A stretch of 6,309 nt of DNA from an uncultured Eubacteriales bacterium (GTDB lineage: Bacteria > Bacillota > Clostridia > Oscillospirales > UMGS1783), in NCBI GenBank assembly GCA_900555065.1, contig USJY01000084.1, positions 1 to 6,309 of the forward strand, in the 5' to 3' direction. This document shows positions 1-5,430 of this stretch, in pieces. Position numbers and translations under genes: made by a program. Below the pieces are notes generated by a model. The model was given only the letters and a program-made list of their open reading frames with translations. It had not been told where the DNA came from and ran no database searches. Position 1 is the first letter of the stretch, and every line of letters starts with the position of its first letter.

Positions 1-81
1 TCGGACCGTTTTTCTCTGCGTGTCCCGCGCCTCTGACGGGTCATCTATCGCCCGGCGCCTAATCTCCGCCCATACGCAGAC

Positions 82-106
82 AAAAAAACGCAGCCTTGCG
101 GCTGCG
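82..106 (-). terminator. Intrinsic terminator after the cupin gene
   Basis: A 7-bp perfect GC-rich stem (89-95 pairs with 100-106) has a 4-base loop. Read on the minus strand it is followed by seven Ts (the A run at 82-88). It begins 32 bases past the cupin stop codon, as expected for that gene's terminator. On the plus strand the hairpin is followed by CC and then TTTT, so it may work weakly in that direction too. Confidence 0.85.
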
Positions 107-138
107 CCTTTTCGTCATATGTATTCTGGGATGCTGGA

Positions 139-555
139 TTACTCGTCCACTCTCTTGTAAGAGGTACCCCACTCCTTAATGCGGGCTTCATGGGTATCGT
201 TGTCCTTCTCGTCGCCCCAAATGGTGAGCAGAACGAAAGGCTCGGTCTTGCTGCGGTTGACAATAAAGTGATAGCAGCCGCCCGGAATATAGATGAGGGT
301 GCCCTGCTTCATGAGGTAGGGTACGCCGTCGAGATATACGTCGGCCTCGCCGGAAACGCCGAAATAGACTTCGCCCTTTTCATGGACGCCGCCCTTGTCG
401 CCGACCTTGCCGGTGCCGCCGCCCGGGCATACCGTGCCGTGATTGACATTGACAGCCTTTTCGCCGGCCATCAGGTTGTCAAGCAGGAGTCTGGATTCAT
501 AGTCGCCGCTGCCAAAGGGTTTAATGTCTTCAGGGTTATAGATTTTGGGTTCCAT
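139..555 (-). CDS. Small single-domain cupin protein
   Basis: This encodes a 138-residue cytoplasmic protein with no signal peptide or membrane segment. It is a single small beta-barrel of the cupin superfamily. Cupin motif 2 is exact: G85, five residues, P91-x-G93, two residues, H96, three residues, N100. Motif 1 is only partly kept: H58, E62 and the following YFGVSG strand are present, but the position of the first His of HxH is Gly56. Three of the four usual metal ligands (H58, E62, H96) therefore remain. The start is supported by GAGGAGG about 8 bases upstream of the ATG. The gene has its own promoter and terminator, so it is probably monocistronic. Cupins of this size include sugar isomerases, metal-dependent enzymes and ligand sensors. 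The substrate cannot be read from the sequence, and 'cupin domain protein' is as far as I can go. Confidence 0.88.
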   Translation of the reverse strand: MEPKIYNPEDIKPFGSGDYESRLLLDNLMAGEKAVNVNHGTVCPGGGTGKVGDKGGVHEKGEVYFGVSGEADVYLDGVPYLMKQGTLIYIPGGCYHFIVNRSKTEPFVLLTIWGDEKDNDTHEARIKEWGTSYKRVDE

Positions 556-590
556 GTGTATGTGCCTCCTCTATCAATTTTGTTGCCTTC

Positions 591-619
591 ATTATCCGCT
601 TTTTGAGACGGCTTGTCAA
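591..619 (-). promoter_or_regulatory. Sigma-A promoter of the cupin gene
   Basis: On the minus strand, TTGACA (614-619, perfect -35) and GATAAT (591-596, 5 of 6 for the -10) are separated by exactly 17 bases. The predicted start of transcription is near 584, giving a leader of about 30 bases that contains the AGAGGAGG ribosome binding site (about 564-572). A short palindrome, CTTGTCAAG (612-620), overlaps the -35 box. Confidence 0.85.
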
Positions 620-749
620 GGTCTTTGGGTTAAATTCTTCGCATGTATATGCGTAAACCCGCATACTATAAGGGATTAAGGGGGTTTGCAATCTCGGGGT
701 TTTATAAAAACTCTACGGGGCTAGCTTTTGGGGGAAACGCCAAGCTTAC

Positions 750-779
750 AAAAAAGCCCCGGGGCGGCTGCCCCGGAGC
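750..779 (-). terminator. Intrinsic terminator after hppA
   Basis: A 10-bp GC-rich stem (756-765 with 770-779, one G-U pair) and a 4-base loop are followed on the minus strand by six Ts (750-755). It begins 27 bases past the hppA stop codon. On the plus strand it is followed by a short TTTT, so it may be partly bidirectional. It separates hppA transcription from the cupin promoter downstream. Confidence 0.9.
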
Positions 780-806
780 TTTTAAGAGGGAAAAACATGC
801 GCGAAT

Positions 807-2870
807 TTACACCAGTGCGATCGACAGAATCAGCGTCAGGAATACGATCGCAGATATGGAAACAAGCTTAATCAGTATGTTGATGGCAGGACCGGACGTG
901 TCTTTGAACGGGTCGCCGACCGTGTCGCCGACGACGGCCGCTTTGTGCGCTTCGCTTCCCTTGCCGCCGAGATTGCCGGCTTCAATGTGCTTTTTGGCGT
1001 TGTCCCACGCGCCGCCCGCGTTGGCGAGCATAATGGCGAGGATAAAGCCGGTGATGGTAGAACCGAGCAGCATACCGGCCACGCCGTAAACACCGAGGAA
1101 GAATCCGGCGATAATGGGAGCCACGACCGCCAGCACAGAGGGGATAATCATCTCACGCTGGGCGGCAGAGGTGCAGATACCGACGCAGGACGCGTAATCC
1201 GGTTCCGCTTTGCCGTCCATCAGACCGACGATCTCCTTGAACTGTCTGCGCACTTCTACGACAATCCCCTGCGCAGCCTTGCCGACCGATTCCATGGTCA
1301 GCGCGGCAAAGATGAAGGGGAGCACGCTGCCGACGAACAGGCCGACCATGACATTGGGATTTGTAAGGTTGAGCTGTTCGAGGCTGAAAGAGGGCAGCTG
1401 CAGCTTGACCTGGTCGATAAAGGATGCGATCAGGGCAAGCGCGGTCAGCGCGGCAGAGCCGATGGCAAAACCCTTGCCGGTGGCGGCGGTGGTATTGCCG
1501 AGCGAGTCAAGCGCGTCGGTACGCTCACGGACCTTGGCGTCGAGATGCGCCATCTCGGCGATACCGCCCGCGTTGTCGGCGATGGGTCCGTACGCGTCGG
1601 TGGCGAGAGTGATGCCAAGGGTGGACAACATGCCGACGGCCGCAAGGCCTATGCCGTACAGGCCGGAGAAATTATAGGAGAGGATGATGGCGACGCCGAT
1701 GATGACGATCGGGATAATTGTCGACATCATACCCAGGGATATACCGCCGATGATGATGGTCGCAGGGCCGGTCTTCGCCGTCTGCGCCAGGTTTTGGGTC
1801 GGCTTATAAGTATCCGAAGTGAAATACTCGGTGAAATAACCGATGAGCACGCCGGCGAGCAGGCCCATGAGCACGGCGTAAAAAGCGCCGATATTTTCCG
1901 CGCCCAGCATGTACCGGATCAGGAAATAGGAAGCGACCGCCATGAGCAGGCTGGAAATCCAGGTGCCGCTGCGCAGGGCCATGAGCAGGCTCTTCTGCGA
2001 GGTGTTTTCCTTCGTACGTACAAAGAAGCTGCCGATAATCGACGCAATGATGCCGACGGCGGCGAGCACGAGGGGAAGCGCCATACCGGCTGCGCCCAGC
2101 CCCGCGCTGACGGCCAGCGTGCAGCTCGAGATGATCGCGCCGACATAGGATTCGAACAGGTCGGCGCCCATGCCGGCCACGTCGCCCACGTTGTCAGCAA
2201 TAACGGCGGGGTTGCGCGGGTCGTCCTCGGGGATACCCACCTCAACCTTGCCGACAAGGTCCGCGCCCACGTCGGCCGCCTTGGTGAAGATACCGCCGCC
2301 GACCCTGGCGAACAGGGCAAAAGCGGACGCGCCCATACCGAATGTGATCATAACCGATGAAATGGTCGTGTTCAGATCCATACCGCTTACGGGGTTGGCC
2401 TCAAACCAGTATCTGAGGAAATAGTACCAGCCAGACACATAGAGCAGGCCGAGCCCGACGACGACAAAACCCATGACGCCGCCGGCGGAGAAAGCGACGC
2501 GCAGGCCGGTGTTGATGCTCTTCATCGCCGCGTTCGCCGTTCTCGCGTTGGATTTGGTCGCAATCTTCATCCCGACAAACCCGGCAAGGCCGGAAAAGAT
2601 ACCGCCTGTCAGGAAAGCGAAGGGGATAAAGATTGAGGGGAGCAGATCCCAGAAATACAGGATAAGCAGCAGGGCGAACACGATGAAAAAGAACAGGGAC
2701 ACGCCCTTGTACTGTTTCGTCAGGTACGCGTTTGCGCCGCGGCTGATCGCGCCGGATATGCGTTTCATCTCGTCGTTGCCTTCAGGCTGCTTTAAAACCC
2801 GCATAGCCAGGATGACTGCGAATGCGAGGGCGAGCACTGCGCCCACAGGAGCAAGCCACAATAAGTCCAC
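807..2870 (-). CDS. hppA: K+-dependent membrane-bound ion-pumping pyrophosphatase
   Basis: This is an integral membrane pyrophosphatase (M-PPase, V-type) that couples PPi hydrolysis to export of H+ or Na+. It has about 16 hydrophobic segments and normal family length. Residue numbers here count from the upstream ATG; subtract 5 for the chosen GTG start. Catalytic signatures are intact: DVGADLVGKVE (205-215), DNVGDVAGMGADLFESY (231-247), DAYGPIADNAGG (430-441), NAGGAWDNAKK (622-632) and VVGDTVGDPFKDTSGP (651-666). GNTTAATGKG (463-472) has Ala467 and Gly470 at the two positions known to distinguish K+-dependent enzymes (Ala and Gly/Ala) from K+-independent ones (Lys and Thr). Whether it pumps Na+ or H+ I cannot decide. 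The GTG start at 2868-2870 is preferred because GGAGG lies 8 bases upstream, whereas the ATG at 2883-2885 has no ribosome binding site. The gene is transcribed alone, away from the dnaD-like operon. Confidence 0.96.
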   Translation of the reverse strand: MDLLWLAPVGAVLALAFAVILAMRVLKQPEGNDEMKRISGAISRGANAYLTKQYKGVSLFFFIVFALLLILYFWDLLPSIFIPFAFLTGGIFSGLAGFVGMKIATKSNARTANAAMKSINTGLRVAFSAGGVMGFVVVGLGLLYVSGWYYFLRYWFEANPVSGMDLNTTISSVMITFGMGASAFALFARVGGGIFTKAADVGADLVGKVEVGIPEDDPRNPAVIADNVGDVAGMGADLFESYVGAIISSCTLAVSAGLGAAGMALPLVLAAVGIIASIIGSFFVRTKENTSQKSLLMALRSGTWISSLLMAVASYFLIRYMLGAENIGAFYAVLMGLLAGVLIGYFTEYFTSDTYKPTQNLAQTAKTGPATIIIGGISLGMMSTIIPIVIIGVAIILSYNFSGLYGIGLAAVGMLSTLGITLATDAYGPIADNAGGIAEMAHLDAKVRERTDALDSLGNTTAATGKGFAIGSAALTALALIASFIDQVKLQLPSFSLEQLNLTNPNVMVGLFVGSVLPFIFAALTMESVGKAAQGIVVEVRRQFKEIVGLMDGKAEPDYASCVGICTSAAQREMIIPSVLAVVAPIIAGFFLGVYGVAGMLLGSTITGFILAIMLANAGGAWDNAKKHIEAGNLGGKGSEAHKAAVVGDTVGDPFKDTSGPAINILIKLVSISAIVFLTLILSIALV

Positions 2871-2885
2871 AGCAAAAACCTCCAT
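2868..2885 (-). promoter_or_regulatory. Ribosome binding site that decides the hppA start
   Basis: On the minus strand the longest frame opens ATG GAG GTT TTT GCT GTG. The GGAGG (2879-2883) that would serve as Shine-Dalgarno overlaps that ATG and sits 8 bases before the in-frame GTG (2868-2870). The 15 bases before the ATG are AT-rich with no purine-rich site. Initiation at GTG gives a protein beginning MDLLWLAPVG, five residues shorter than the ATG form. This is an inference from spacing. Confidence 0.75.
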
Positions 2886-2906
2886 AAATTAATTTTGTGT
2901 AAAAAA

Positions 2907-2935
2907 ATATTAGCATTGATTGATGGTACAAGCAA
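2907..2935 (-). promoter_or_regulatory. Probable promoter of hppA
   Basis: On the minus strand, TTGCTT (2930-2935) and TAATAT (2907-2912) are 17 bases apart. The -10 is preceded by TGC, making an extended -10 element that would offset the imperfect -35. The predicted transcription start is near 2900, about 30 bases before the GTG start. Confidence 0.55.
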
Positions 2936-2966
2936 TAGTTTTTTGCCTGGTTTTTCAGAAACTCGC

Positions 2967-2995
2967 TTGTTTTTTTCATGTTTTCATGATATAGT
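2967..2995 (+). promoter_or_regulatory. Probable promoter of the dnaD-like/dnaI-like operon
   Basis: TTGTTT (2967-2972) and TATAGT (2990-2995, 5 of 6) are separated by 17 bases. The predicted transcription start is near 3002, giving a leader of about 100 bases before the GTG start. It lies back to back with the hppA promoter, with 31 bases between the two -35 boxes. Confidence 0.55.
2973..2988 (+). repeat. Perfect tandem 8-bp repeat inside a promoter spacer
   Basis: TTTTCATG occurs twice head to tail (2973-2980 and 2981-2988). The pair fills the 17-base spacer of the predicted dnaD-like promoter except for one base. Because CATG is its own complement, the pair also forms the inverted repeat CATG-TTTT-CATG. 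It could be an operator, or simply an AT-rich spacer. Confidence 0.5.
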
Positions 2996-3068
2996 ATTCT
3001 AGCCGAAAATTCGTATTTCGATATGTTTATTGTGCAAAAAATGCCAAATTCTTGGTTTTTGATTATAC

Positions 3069-3098
3069 CGCCGCTTGGAGCGGCGCAAGGGAAAGAGG
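3069..3098 (+). promoter_or_regulatory. Leader hairpin next to the ribosome binding site of the dnaD-like gene
   Basis: A perfect 7-bp GC stem (3069-3075 with 3079-3085) with a 3-base loop lies 8 bases before the ribosome binding site AGAGG (3094-3098). No T run follows on either strand, so it is not a terminator. It lies inside the longer reading frame that opens at TTG 3052, but upstream of the preferred GTG start. Confidence 0.35.
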
Positions 3099-3105
3099 TG
3101 TGCGG

Positions 3106-4056
3106 GTGTCGTCCTATATGTTTGCAGGCGGCGGCCTGAAAAATTTTGTCGTCCTGCCGGCGTCCGTGGTGGACAGGCATCTGCGCAACTGTAATGAGGC
3201 GCAGCTGAAGACACTGCTATACCTTCTGCGCAATGAGGACAAACCGCTTTCCGGGGAGGAGATCTGCGCCGACCTGGCCATAACGCCGGCCGAGCTGGAG
3301 GATGCGGTGCAGTTTTGGGTCAAGTGCGGCGTGCTGCAAAAGAATGCGAACACCCTGTCGTTGTTCGTGCCGAAAGGCGCGCAGGACGGGCTGCCGCGCT
3401 ACGCGGGTGAGACGGTGCTCATGCGTGCGCAGAACGACAAGGACCTGTCCACCCTGCTTGCGCAGGCGGAGCAGATTCTGAACAAAGTGCTGACGCCCGC
3501 CGACATTTCAACGCTGTTCGGGATGTATGACTGGCTGGGTCTGCCCGTTTCGGTCATCGCCATTCTGCTCGACTACTGCCACAGCAGCGGCAACGACAGT
3601 ATGCGCTATATGGAGAAAACGGCCATCAACTGGTCGGACGAGGGCATACGCACCGCAGAGCTCGCGGCGCAGAAAGTCGAGTCGCTGGAGCGGGCGCGTA
3701 CCATGCATGCGCGTGTCGCAGGAGCGCTTGGAATCGGCGGGCGCAACCTGACGAAAAAGGAACGCGAATATATAGACGCGTGGACGGGCGTATATGGATA
3801 TGGGCTGGACGAAATTCTCTACGCCTTTGAGCAGTCGGCCGACAATACCGGCAAGCTGTCGTTCGCCTATATGGACAAGGTTCTATCCGCATCCCACGAA
3901 AAGGGGTATCGCACCGTCGATCAGATGCGGGCTGCGCCCAAACCCGTCCGCAGGAGTGCGGCGGCCCAGAAAAAACTCAAGAACAACAGCGTTTCCTCCC
4001 TTGACGACGCCGAGCTGTTCAAGCCCTTCTGGGAGATCATTGAAAAGGATTCATAA
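3106..4056 (+). CDS. DnaD-like primosome protein with two DnaD (DDBH2) domains
   Basis: This encodes a 316-residue soluble protein. Residues about 12-79 look like the winged-helix N-terminal domain of DnaD/DnaB replication-initiation proteins (VLPASVVDRHL, then LSGEEICADLAITPAELEDAVQFWVKCGVL). Two copies of the DDBH2/DnaB_2 helical domain follow, at about 112-182 and 212-272. The first carries a YxxxTxxxW form of the family's YxxxIxxxW motif (Y168 to W176). The second has YMDKVLSAS (Y255 to S263), with Ser in place of Trp. The basic tail includes KKLKNN near 289-294. In Bacillus, DnaD and DnaB act with DnaI to recruit the replicative helicase to the origin and to restart sites. GTG 3106 is chosen over TTG 3052 because AGAGG (3094-3098) stands 7 bases before it and the family N-terminus begins there. 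A helicase-loader gene follows 35 bases downstream. The domain assignment is firm; which of DnaD or DnaB it replaces is inference. Confidence 0.88.
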   Translation: MSSYMFAGGGLKNFVVLPASVVDRHLRNCNEAQLKTLLYLLRNEDKPLSGEEICADLAITPAELEDAVQFWVKCGVLQKNANTLSLFVPKGAQDGLPRYAGETVLMRAQNDKDLSTLLAQAEQILNKVLTPADISTLFGMYDWLGLPVSVIAILLDYCHSSGNDSMRYMEKTAINWSDEGIRTAELAAQKVESLERARTMHARVAGALGIGGRNLTKKEREYIDAWTGVYGYGLDEILYAFEQSADNTGKLSFAYMDKVLSASHEKGYRTVDQMRAAPKPVRRSAAAQKKLKNNSVSSLDDAELFKPFWEIIEKDS

Positions 4057-4091
4057 TTGCCTATACATATTATAAAAGGAATGAGCGCGGT

Positions 4092-5075
4092 ATGGCATAC
4101 GACAGGGAAACCCTCGAACAGGTAGCCGAAATCTTCCGGCAGAGGCGGGCGAACGCAATTGCACAGCAGCAGGCCCGTCGTGAAGAGGTGTACAAAAAAA
4201 TACCGCGTATTAAGGAGATTGACGCCCTGACAAAAGAACGGTACAGAGAGCTTGTATCCGGAATCTTTGGCGGCAAATCTCTTACCAAATCCGAAATTCG
4301 CTCCTCTTCAGTCGATCTGCGCGCCGAGCGCGCCGAGCTTCTGGCCACAAACGGCTATCCAATCGACTACCTCGATGTGAAATTTGAATGCAGGCGCTGT
4401 TCGGACGAGGGGTTTGTCAAGGGCCGTATGTGCGCCTGTTACCAGCGGGAGCTTGCCCGGGTGGCCATGTCCCGGACAAAGATATCCATGCTGATGCAGG
4501 ACCAGTCGTTTAAGAATTTCAAGCTCGACTATTACAGTGACGTAAAAAACGGAAACGGCAAAAGCCCGCGCGAACAAATGGCGCAGGTTCTCGAATTCTG
4601 TAAAAACTACGCCAAGCAGTTCACGCCCCATGCAAACAGCCTCTTTCTCAACGGCGCGACCGGCCTCGGCAAGACGTTTTTGTCCTCCTGTATTGCCCGA
4701 GAAGTGATTGAGCACGGCTATTCTGTTGTGTACGACAGCGCGCAGAATATTATCCATGCGTTCGAGCAGGTGAAATTTGACAGGGCGGGGGAGAAGGCGG
4801 ACCTGGACCAGTACAGCAACTGCGACCTGCTGATTATCGACGATCTCGGTACGGAATTTATCACGCAGTATTCCATGTCGGTCGTATATATGCTGCTCAA
4901 TAACCGTATTCTGGCGCAGCGGCCCACCATTGTCAGTTCCAATCTGGACGGCGAGGTTTTGAAGCAATATTACTCGGAGAGCATCGTATCCCGGCTCAGC
5001 GGCGAGTTCATGACCGTCCCCTTTGTCGGATCGGATATTCGCGTGCGAAAAGGCGGGCAGCGGAAGCGTTCATAG
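4092..5075 (+). CDS. dnaI: DnaI/DnaC-type AAA+ helicase loader
   Basis: This encodes a 327-residue cytoplasmic ATPase close in length to Bacillus DnaI (about 311). The N-terminal 80 residues are charged and helical. A zinc-binding cluster follows, CxxC then CxC (C100, C103, C114, C116), as in DnaI, where it lies between the helicase-binding region and the ATPase domain. The AAA+ core shows Walker A GATGLGKT (188-195), Walker B LLIIDD (246-251), a sensor-1 Asn in IVSSN (N284) and a probable arginine finger in SRLSGE (R301). All key residues are present, so it should be active in loading the replicative helicase onto single-stranded DNA. It sits 35 bases after the dnaD-like gene with no terminator between, so the two are probably cotranscribed. 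The start ATG 4092 lies 11 bases after AAAAGGA, slightly long spacing. The ATG at 4081 is out of frame. Annotation pipelines often call such proteins DnaC or simply 'ATP-binding protein'. Confidence 0.93.
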   Translation: MAYDRETLEQVAEIFRQRRANAIAQQQARREEVYKKIPRIKEIDALTKERYRELVSGIFGGKSLTKSEIRSSSVDLRAERAELLATNGYPIDYLDVKFECRRCSDEGFVKGRMCACYQRELARVAMSRTKISMLMQDQSFKNFKLDYYSDVKNGNGKSPREQMAQVLEFCKNYAKQFTPHANSLFLNGATGLGKTFLSSCIAREVIEHGYSVVYDSAQNIIHAFEQVKFDRAGEKADLDQYSNCDLLIIDDLGTEFITQYSMSVVYMLLNNRILAQRPTIVSSNLDGEVLKQYYSESIVSRLSGEFMTVPFVGSDIRVRKGGQRKRS

Positions 5076-5114
5076 GAATAGTTATAAATTTTGTCTGAAA
5101 ACGAAAATTCCCCC

Positions 5115-5143
5115 TTTACAAATCGGCATTCACGCCGTATAAT
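5115..5143 (+). promoter_or_regulatory. Strong sigma-A promoter of tRNA-Ala
   Basis: TTTACA (5115-5120, 5 of 6) and TATAAT (5138-5143, perfect) are separated by 17 bases. This is near-consensus, as is usual for stable RNA genes. Transcription would start near 5150, about 34 bases before the mature tRNA 5' end. The spacer contains a small CGGC/GCCG inverted repeat (5124-5137). Confidence 0.85.
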
Positions 5144-5183
5144 AATACATGCTGGTTTTTTTGAAGGATATGCCGGCAGCCAA

Positions 5184-5259
5184 GGGCCCGTGGCTCAGCT
5201 GGGAGAGCGCCGCGTTCGCAACGCGGAGGTCGAGGGTTCGATCCCCTTCGGGTCCACCA
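5184..5259 (+). tRNA. tRNA-Ala (anticodon CGC)
   Basis: This is a full 76-base cloverleaf with encoded CCA. The 7-bp acceptor stem pairs GGGCCCG with CGGGTCC. The D arm is GCTC/GAGC with GGG in its loop. The anticodon stem is CCGCG/CGCGG and the loop TTCGCAA gives anticodon CGC, which reads GCG. The T arm is GAGGG-TTCGATC-CCCTT, followed by discriminator A73 and CCA. The G3-U70 wobble pair, the alanine identity element, is present, which confirms the amino acid independently of the anticodon. It is preceded by a strong promoter, and the hairpin at 5336-5372 is the first terminator downstream. Confidence 0.97.
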
Positions 5260-5322
5260 AACGTGTATTGGACGAACACCTACTTCTTTAGCGGCGGCTT
5301 TGCCGTCAAGGTGATGCTCTGA
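5260..5322 (+). other. Possible C-terminal stub of a lost plus-strand gene
   Basis: Directly after the tRNA CCA, one frame reads NVYWTNTYFFSGGFAVKVML and then TGA (5320-5322). The terminator hairpin begins 13 bases after this stop. A stop codon just before a strong terminator is what the end of a real gene looks like, and the peptide has a protein-like composition. No start or upstream coding sequence exists here, because the tRNA occupies that position. I do not recognise the peptide; it could be chance. Confidence 0.2.
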
Positions 5323-5335
5323 TACGAAACAGAAA

Positions 5336-5372
5336 CCGCCATCTTAGATGAAAGTCTAAGGTGGCGGGTTTT
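5336..5372 (+). terminator. Strong hairpin terminator downstream of tRNA-Ala
   Basis: A 13-bp stem (5336-5348 with 5355-5367, one G-U pair) with a 6-base loop is followed by G and TTTT on the plus strand. It can end the tRNA transcript. On the minus strand it lies inside the out-of-place tail of the kdpD frame and is followed by a looser T-rich run, so it may also stop that transcript. Confidence 0.8.
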
Positions 5373-5410
5373 GTTATGTCCGCACATTCGTTAATTGCGC
5401 TTTCCTTTGT

Positions 5411-5430
5411 TACAATACAGGCAAAGGAGG
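5411..5430 (+). promoter_or_regulatory. Orphan leader: -10-like box and ribosome binding site without a gene
   Basis: TACAAT (5411-5416, 5 of 6 for a -10; the -35 position 5388-5393, TCGTTA, is weak) is followed by a perfect AAAGGAGG (5423-5430). The only start at good spacing is TTG 5439, which opens just six codons before a stop. The place where a start codon would be expected (about 5436-5440) coincides with the point where kdpD homology begins on the other strand. This looks like the front end of a gene whose body was replaced. Confidence 0.35.

Noticed and set aside
1..81. Left edge as the end of another gene or an RNA
   Set aside because: No supported frame, hairpin with T run, or promoter pair could be found there.
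190..606. 138-codon plus-strand frame opposite the cupin gene
   Set aside because: It is antisense to a gene with clear cupin motifs, promoter and terminator; it has no ribosome binding site and no known motif.
640..653. Palindrome CGCAT-GTAT-ATGCG upstream of the cupin promoter
   Set aside because: A 5-bp arm is expected by chance in a window of this size, and it lies upstream of the -35 with no repeat of the motif.
945..2360. Long (471-codon) plus-strand frame opposite hppA
   Set aside because: It is the antisense shadow of the GC-rich hppA gene, with low-complexity Gly/Asp/Arg-rich content and no recognisable domain.
3044..3060. CCAA-loop-TTGG followed by TTTTT as a plus-strand terminator or attenuator
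   Set aside because: The stem is only 4-5 weak pairs, too unstable to act as a terminator.
3062..3090. TATAAT on the minus strand with TTGCGC upstream as a second hppA promoter
   Set aside because: The spacer is only 15 bases, the -35 is poor, and the site lies in the GC hairpin region; the promoter at 2907-2935 is more convincing.
4081..4125. ATG with a 14-codon frame overlapping the start of the loader gene
   Set aside because: The only AGGA touches the ATG with no spacing, so initiation there is unlikely.
4308..4967. 219-codon minus-strand frame opposite the helicase-loader gene
   Set aside because: It is a shadow of a gene with intact Walker motifs, and I see no domain in it.
5079..5106. 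AT-rich inverted repeat AATTTT/AAAATT after the loader gene as a terminator
   Set aside because: The stem has six A-T pairs only, with a long loop and no GC core; read-through into the tRNA promoter region remains possible.
5091..5291. 66-codon plus-strand frame containing VAQLGERRVRNAEVEGSIPFGSTK
   Set aside because: The core is a translation of the tRNA-Ala gene, a well-known false protein; it is not a CDS.
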